A stretch of 5,843 nucleotides of DNA from Candidatus Gottesmanbacteria bacterium (GTDB lineage Bacteria > Patescibacteriota > Microgenomatia > 2-02-FULL-39-11). Position numbers and translations under genes: made by a program. The stretch is from contig JACQJU010000007.1 in the NCBI GenBank assembly GCA_016204905.1, positions 1-5,843 on the forward strand, in the 5' to 3' direction. Below the pieces are notes generated by a model. That model searched no databases, had not been told where the DNA came from, and saw only the letters and a program-made list of their open reading frames with translations. Below are positions 4,294 through 5,843 of this stretch, one piece after another (positions within the stretch are counted from its first letter, which is position 1; each line of letters begins with the position of its first letter).

Positions 4294-4358
4294 TTTCAAA
4301 TTCAATCGATTGCTAGTCGTTTCCGGCTAGCGTAACCAGTAACCTATTGAAGGAGGAA

Positions 4359-4607
4359 ATGGTGTTTCCCGTAATATTCATCGTTGCTGGAGTGGTAATT
4401 TTCATTTTTTTGGAAATACCACTCGTCAGGAGAGAAACAAATCAACAGCAGGCATCCGCTTACTGTATTTCTCTCATTTTCGTCGGTTTGATTTTAGTAT
4501 TCATCCTACCCAAAGGTTGGCACTTTATTGGGGTTTTTATAAATGCCGCCGGCCTTTTGGGCGGCTTAGTTTATATTTTGACCATGGGTAGGAGGATGAA
4601 GAAATGA
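4359..4607 (+). CDS. Small membrane protein, three helices, first of three
   Basis: The 82-residue product has three predicted helices: residues about 2-20 (VFPVIFIVAGVVIFIFLEI), 35-53 (YCISLIFVGLILVFIL) and 58-77 (FIGVFINAAGLLGGLVYIL). A charged loop RRETNQQQ lies between the first two, and the C-terminus is basic (MGRRMKK). The function is unknown. Helix two and its turn (LIFVGL...LPKG) resemble LIFVGL...VPDG of the third protein, a hint of distant kinship. Start choice is uncertain: AGGAGG (4351-4356) is only two bases before ATG at 4359 and five before GTG at 4362, and a TTG at 4347 lies upstream of it. ATG is taken. The stop TGA is followed two bases later by a hairpin. Confidence 0.75.
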   Translation: MVFPVIFIVAGVVIFIFLEIPLVRRETNQQQASAYCISLIFVGLILVFILPKGWHFIGVFINAAGLLGGLVYILTMGRRMKK

Positions 4608-4609
4608 TT

Positions 4610-4628
4610 CGAGTCCCACTTGGACTCG
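4610..4628 (+). terminator. Hairpin after the first membrane gene
   Basis: CGAGTCC (4610-4616) pairs with GGACTCG (4622-4628) around CACTT, starting two bases after the stop codon. No T-run follows, so it may be an mRNA 3'-end stabiliser rather than a full terminator. Confidence 0.4.
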
Positions 4629-4641
4629 GAAATCAAAAACG

Positions 4642-4677
4642 GAAACCCGCCAATGCTAAGAAAGATTGACGGGTTTC
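4642..4677 (+). promoter_or_regulatory. Leader/intergenic hairpin, copy 1
   Basis: GAAACCCG (4642-4649) pairs with CGGGTTTC (4670-4677), and CAAT with ATTG continues after one mismatch; the loop is GCTAAGAAAG. It lies 62 bases before the ATG of the second membrane gene. It shares stem sequence and the preceding ATCAAAAA with the hairpin at 4971-5002. On the minus strand it is followed by CCGTTTTTG. Confidence 0.6.
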
Positions 4678-4703
4678 TGAAACCCATCGGGAGGTGGGGA
4701 ATC

Positions 4704-4946
4704 ATGTCTGCGTCAAATCCAGTTTTCAATAAGCCCTGGAAACCGGGCAGGGGAACATTTGGGGCGGTAGTGCTGAGTTGGGCCATATTGATTGTGCTTT
4801 TGGCTCCGGAGGATCTACCAAGTCCGGCGTCATTAGTGGTGGGTGCAATCAAAATCACCCTGTTTGTGATTGCCTTTCCTATTGGCACAATCGGAGCTTT
4901 CGCGTTGGTTACCCATGTTTATTTTAGTTTACTTGGTAGAGAATGA
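4704..4946 (+). CDS. Small membrane protein, two helices, paralog of the next
   Basis: ATG at 4704 has GGGAGGTG (4689-4696) before it and gives 80 residues; an earlier TTG in frame at 4620 would run through a strong hairpin and is rejected. The product has a polar, basic N-terminus (PWKPGRG), one helix at about 18-33 (FGAVVLSWAILIVLLA), a short acidic turn (PEDLPSPAS) and a second helix at about 47-74. The second helix reads IKITLFVIAFPIGTIGAF. The third gene's product has the same pattern: IK, four residues, VI, one residue, FPI, two residues, IG, then T-x-V. Both are therefore paralogs. The function is unknown; hairpin-forming two-helix proteins of this size could form oligomers in the membrane. 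The stop is TGA at 4944-4946. Confidence 0.8.
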   Translation: MSASNPVFNKPWKPGRGTFGAVVLSWAILIVLLAPEDLPSPASLVVGAIKITLFVIAFPIGTIGAFALVTHVYFSLLGRE

Positions 4947-4970
4947 TGTCGGGTGTTGCTGTATCAAAAA

Positions 4971-5003
4971 GAAACCCGTCAATTTCCGGTTGACGGGTTT
5001 TCT
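4971..5003 (+). terminator. Intergenic hairpin, copy 2, terminator-like
   Basis: AAACCCGTCAA (4972-4982) pairs perfectly with TTGACGGGTTT (4990-5000), an 11-bp stem with loop TTTCCGG, followed by TTCT. The A-run before it (CAAAAAG) makes it an even better terminator on the minus strand. It is homologous to 4642-4677 and lies 58 bases before the third ATG. Confidence 0.6.
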
Positions 5004-5028
5004 AGCCCCAACAAAGGAGGGGTGAGAG

Positions 5029-5268
5029 ATGGTCACTAAAAACAACAATGTGAAGGCCGAGTCGGATCCCGGCTGCGGTAGACTCGTAGTCGTCATTATT
5101 AGCATTCTTATCTTTGTCGGGTTGTTCATTGTGCCCGATGGGAGTGGTGAGAATGCATGGATTATTACCGCGATTAAAGCGATCGTCGGCGTGATTACAT
5201 TTCCGATTGCAGCGATCGGTGGATTGATTATCGCTACTGAGGTGCTAGAGAGTGGTAATGATCAGTGA
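5029..5268 (+). CDS. Small membrane protein, two helices, third of three
   Basis: The 79-residue product starts at an ATG with an excellent Shine-Dalgarno, AGGAGG (5015-5020), eight bases upstream. The N-terminus is polar (VTKNNNVKAESDPGCG, residues 2-17) and carries the only cysteine. Helix one is at about 18-35 (RLVVVIISILIFVGLFIV), the turn is PDGSGEN, and helix two at about 43-70 has the shared core IKAIVGVITFPIAAIGGLII. It is a paralog of the second gene's product. A strong hairpin follows eight bases after the TGA stop. The unit of hairpin, leader and ORF appears duplicated relative to the second gene. No function is recognised. Confidence 0.82.
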   Translation: MVTKNNNVKAESDPGCGRLVVVIISILIFVGLFIVPDGSGENAWIITAIKAIVGVITFPIAAIGGLIIATEVLESGNDQ

Positions 5269-5538
5269 CAAAGGAATGTGCCGGGGCAGAAAGTTGGCCC
5301 CGGCACAAAATAAATATTTACCCCTGCCTGCCGGCAGGCAGGCGAGATAGGGAAAGGCATCAAATGCGATGCTATTCATACTAAAAAACTGACGTTTTTT
5401 CAGTATCCACCCTATTTGGGTATCTTTTTCTTTATCTCGTGCGCGTTTTTCTAAGAGATCAAAGAGTTTTGATTTTTTGGGAAAGCGATATAAAAGTACC
5501 ATAGTTCGAATCATGGTACTAGGAATTCTCAAGTTCAC
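5245..5538 (-). CDS. Doubtful ORF, 97 residues, unknown
   Basis: A frame from GTG 5538 (or, more plausibly, ATG 5514) to TAG 5247-5245. Its first part, LLYRFPKKSKLFDLLEKRAR and a charged continuation, could be a real small protein. The last third is the translated palindrome (ACLPAGR) and then the antisense of the terminator and of the third membrane gene's end. No Shine-Dalgarno precedes either start. If a gene exists here, its end was probably altered by insertion of the palindrome; it may equally be a chance frame. Confidence 0.22.
   Translation of the reverse strand: MNLRIPSTMIRTMVLLYRFPKKSKLFDLLEKRARDKEKDTQIGWILKKRQFFSMNSIAFDAFPYLACLPAGRGKYLFCAGANFLPRHIPLSLIITTL
5277..5307. terminator. 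GC-rich terminator hairpin after the third gene
   Basis: TGTGCCGGGGC (5277-5287) pairs perfectly with GCCCCGGCACA (5297-5307), 11 bp with a 9-base loop. On the plus strand it is followed by AAATAAATATTTA, on the minus strand by TTCCTTTG. The T-runs are poor, but the stem is the most stable of the region and marks the end of the three-gene cluster. Confidence 0.6.
5323..5342. repeat. Perfect CPR-type 20-bp palindrome
   Basis: CCTGCCTGCCGGCAGGCAGG is fully self-complementary. It is the intact member of the family also found at 1761-1780 and 3422-3441, and lies 15 bases after the terminator hairpin of the three-gene cluster. Confidence 0.85.
5495..5520. repeat. 26-bp near-palindrome around TTCGAA
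   Basis: AGTACCAT (5495-5502) and ATGGTACT (5513-5520) are perfect inverted repeats. TTCGAA (5505-5510) has the same centre. Only the two positions between them fail to match. It is not a tRNA T-arm: the bases flanking TTCGAAT do not pair in that register. Confidence 0.6.
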
Positions 5539-5635
5539 TTCGGGTGTGGTCTTGGGCTTAGTAGTGAAGCTGGAATGGCTCTTTTATAAATGAAAAATAT
5601 TTCCTAATGTTTAGATGGGTTACAGAAATATATTG

Positions 5636-5746
5636 TTATTTCGATTTTTTTCTAGGACGGGAAAAGAAGAGGAGGAGAAATGCACCAATTAGTAGCACGA
5701 AAAACGTAATATCACTTTTGAGTATACTTACAAGAAGTTTTTCCAT
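5636..5746 (-). CDS. Small single-helix membrane peptide, 36 residues
   Basis: ATG at 5746 to TAA at 5638-5636 encodes MEKLLVSILKSDITFFVLLI followed by GAFLLLFFSRPRKKSK. There is one hydrophobic helix (about 14-28) and a strongly basic tail, which suggests the C-terminus stays in the cytoplasm. The ribosome site is weak (AAGAAG about 14 bases upstream). It starts five bases after the stop of another minus-strand frame of the same design, so the two may be co-transcribed and coupled. The function is unknown. The clear helix-plus-basic-tail layout favours a real gene, but the size leaves doubt. Confidence 0.5.
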   Translation of the reverse strand: MEKLLVSILKSDITFFVLLIGAFLLLFFSRPRKKSK

Positions 5747-5751
5747 ATTAT

Positions 5752-5843
5752 TTATTTTCTTCTTGAGTTAATAAATAAAATCAAAGAAATAATAAATCCA
5801 AAAAGTAATAAAAGATTAAGTTTGAAATGAAGTAAGATATTCC
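5752..5843 (-). CDS. Small membrane peptide, 5'-partial at window edge
   Basis: The frame is open from the right edge to TAA at 5754-5752 and reads NILLHFKLNLLLLFGFIISL followed by ILFINSRRK. It shows a single hydrophobic helix and a basic end, as in the next gene downstream. No start codon is visible, so it begins outside the window. It is very AT-rich, and a chance Leu/Phe-rich frame in such DNA cannot be excluded. Confidence 0.4.
   Translation of the reverse strand, partial: NILLHFKLNLLLLFGFIISLILFINSRRK

Larger units (their letters stand above)
3783..4358. other. Gene-free region rich in repeats and hairpins
   Basis: I find no supported protein gene in these 576 bases. In order it holds the promoter of the coiled-coil gene, a 10-bp tandem repeat array and a TCCGCC inverted repeat. 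After these come a dyad centred on a NotI site, a plus-strand terminator with no visible gene before it, and a long imperfect inverted repeat. Last is the leader of the 4359 gene, with a CAATCGATTG palindrome at 4303-4312. No convincing promoter was found for the gene at 4359. Confidence 0.6.
5269..5635. other. Region between the cluster and the right-end genes
   Basis: It holds the terminator at 5277-5307, the perfect palindrome at 5323-5342 and an AAAAAAC/GTTTTTT hairpin near 5384-5400. A 26-bp near-palindrome lies at 5495-5520. One doubtful minus-strand frame (5245-5538) crosses it. I see nothing from about 5540 to 5635. Confidence 0.5.

Noticed and set aside
3783..4358. CRISPR array or origin in the repeat-rich region
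   Set aside because: The tandem units are 10 bp without spacers, and no DnaA boxes or initiator gene are visible.
4620..4703. Upstream TTG extension of the second membrane gene
   Set aside because: It would translate through the strong hairpin at 4642-4677, whereas ATG 4704 has a good Shine-Dalgarno at the right distance.
4571..4888. 105-residue minus-strand frame opposite the second membrane gene
   Set aside because: It is the antisense shadow of a well-supported gene with a ribosome site and a paralog.
5499..5521. tRNA T-arm-like GTTCGAATC
   Set aside because: The flanking bases do not form the 5-bp T-stem and no anticodon or acceptor arm is present; it is the centre of a palindrome.
5669..5710. 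Strong GGAGGAG site followed by an ATG on the plus strand
   Set aside because: The frame ends after nine codons, and the purine run is the complement of Leu/Phe codons of the minus-strand membrane peptide.

Overview
The window looks like a piece of a Candidate Phyla Radiation (Patescibacteria/Parcubacteria-like) genome. The grounds are three copies of a 20-bp palindrome of the type CCTGCCTGCCGGCAGGCAGG (1761-1780, 3422-3441, 5323-5342), a TCCGCC-GGTT-GGCGGA inverted repeat, very short genes, and many small hypothetical membrane proteins. I know these repeats from CPR assemblies, so the assignment is inference. TGA behaves as a normal stop, which argues against the SR1/Gracilibacteria code.

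Layout. 2-517 (+) is the 5'-truncated end of an exported protein with a signal peptide. 846-1544 (-) is a multi-pass membrane protein of unknown function. 1924-2477 (-) is a two-gene operon: a membrane-anchored extracytoplasmic protein, then a previously hidden 35-residue membrane peptide whose Shine-Dalgarno overlaps the upstream stop codon. 2604-3294 (-) is a complete VapBC-type toxin-antitoxin operon (ribbon-helix-helix antitoxin, PIN toxin) with overlapping genes, a near-consensus promoter and two overlapping palindromes at the start codon. Divergently from it runs a TTGACA-17-TATAAT consensus promoter (3365-3393, +). It has no convincing ORF behind it and leads through a long hairpin to a strong terminator at 3489-3530, which suggests a ~125-nt small RNA. 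3558-3782 (-) is a small coiled-coil protein that appears to be leaderless.

3783-4358 has no gene but is rich in structure: four 10-bp tandem repeats, a dyad centred on GCGGCCGC, a terminator, and a ~130-nt imperfect inverted repeat with a 28-position stem. 4359-5268 (+) carries three small membrane proteins. The second and third are recognisable paralogs (shared IK-x4-VI-x-FPI-x2-IG core), and each is preceded at nearly the same distance by a homologous hairpin, so hairpin plus ORF was duplicated as a unit. The right end (5636-5843, -) holds two more tiny one-helix peptides, the last cut by the window edge.

Common themes are very small membrane proteins and unusual initiation. The vapB and coiled-coil genes have consensus-like promoters whose -10 box lies 6-9 nt from the ATG and no Shine-Dalgarno, while the other complete genes mostly have strong ones. 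Apart from VapBC, no protein could be given a function.
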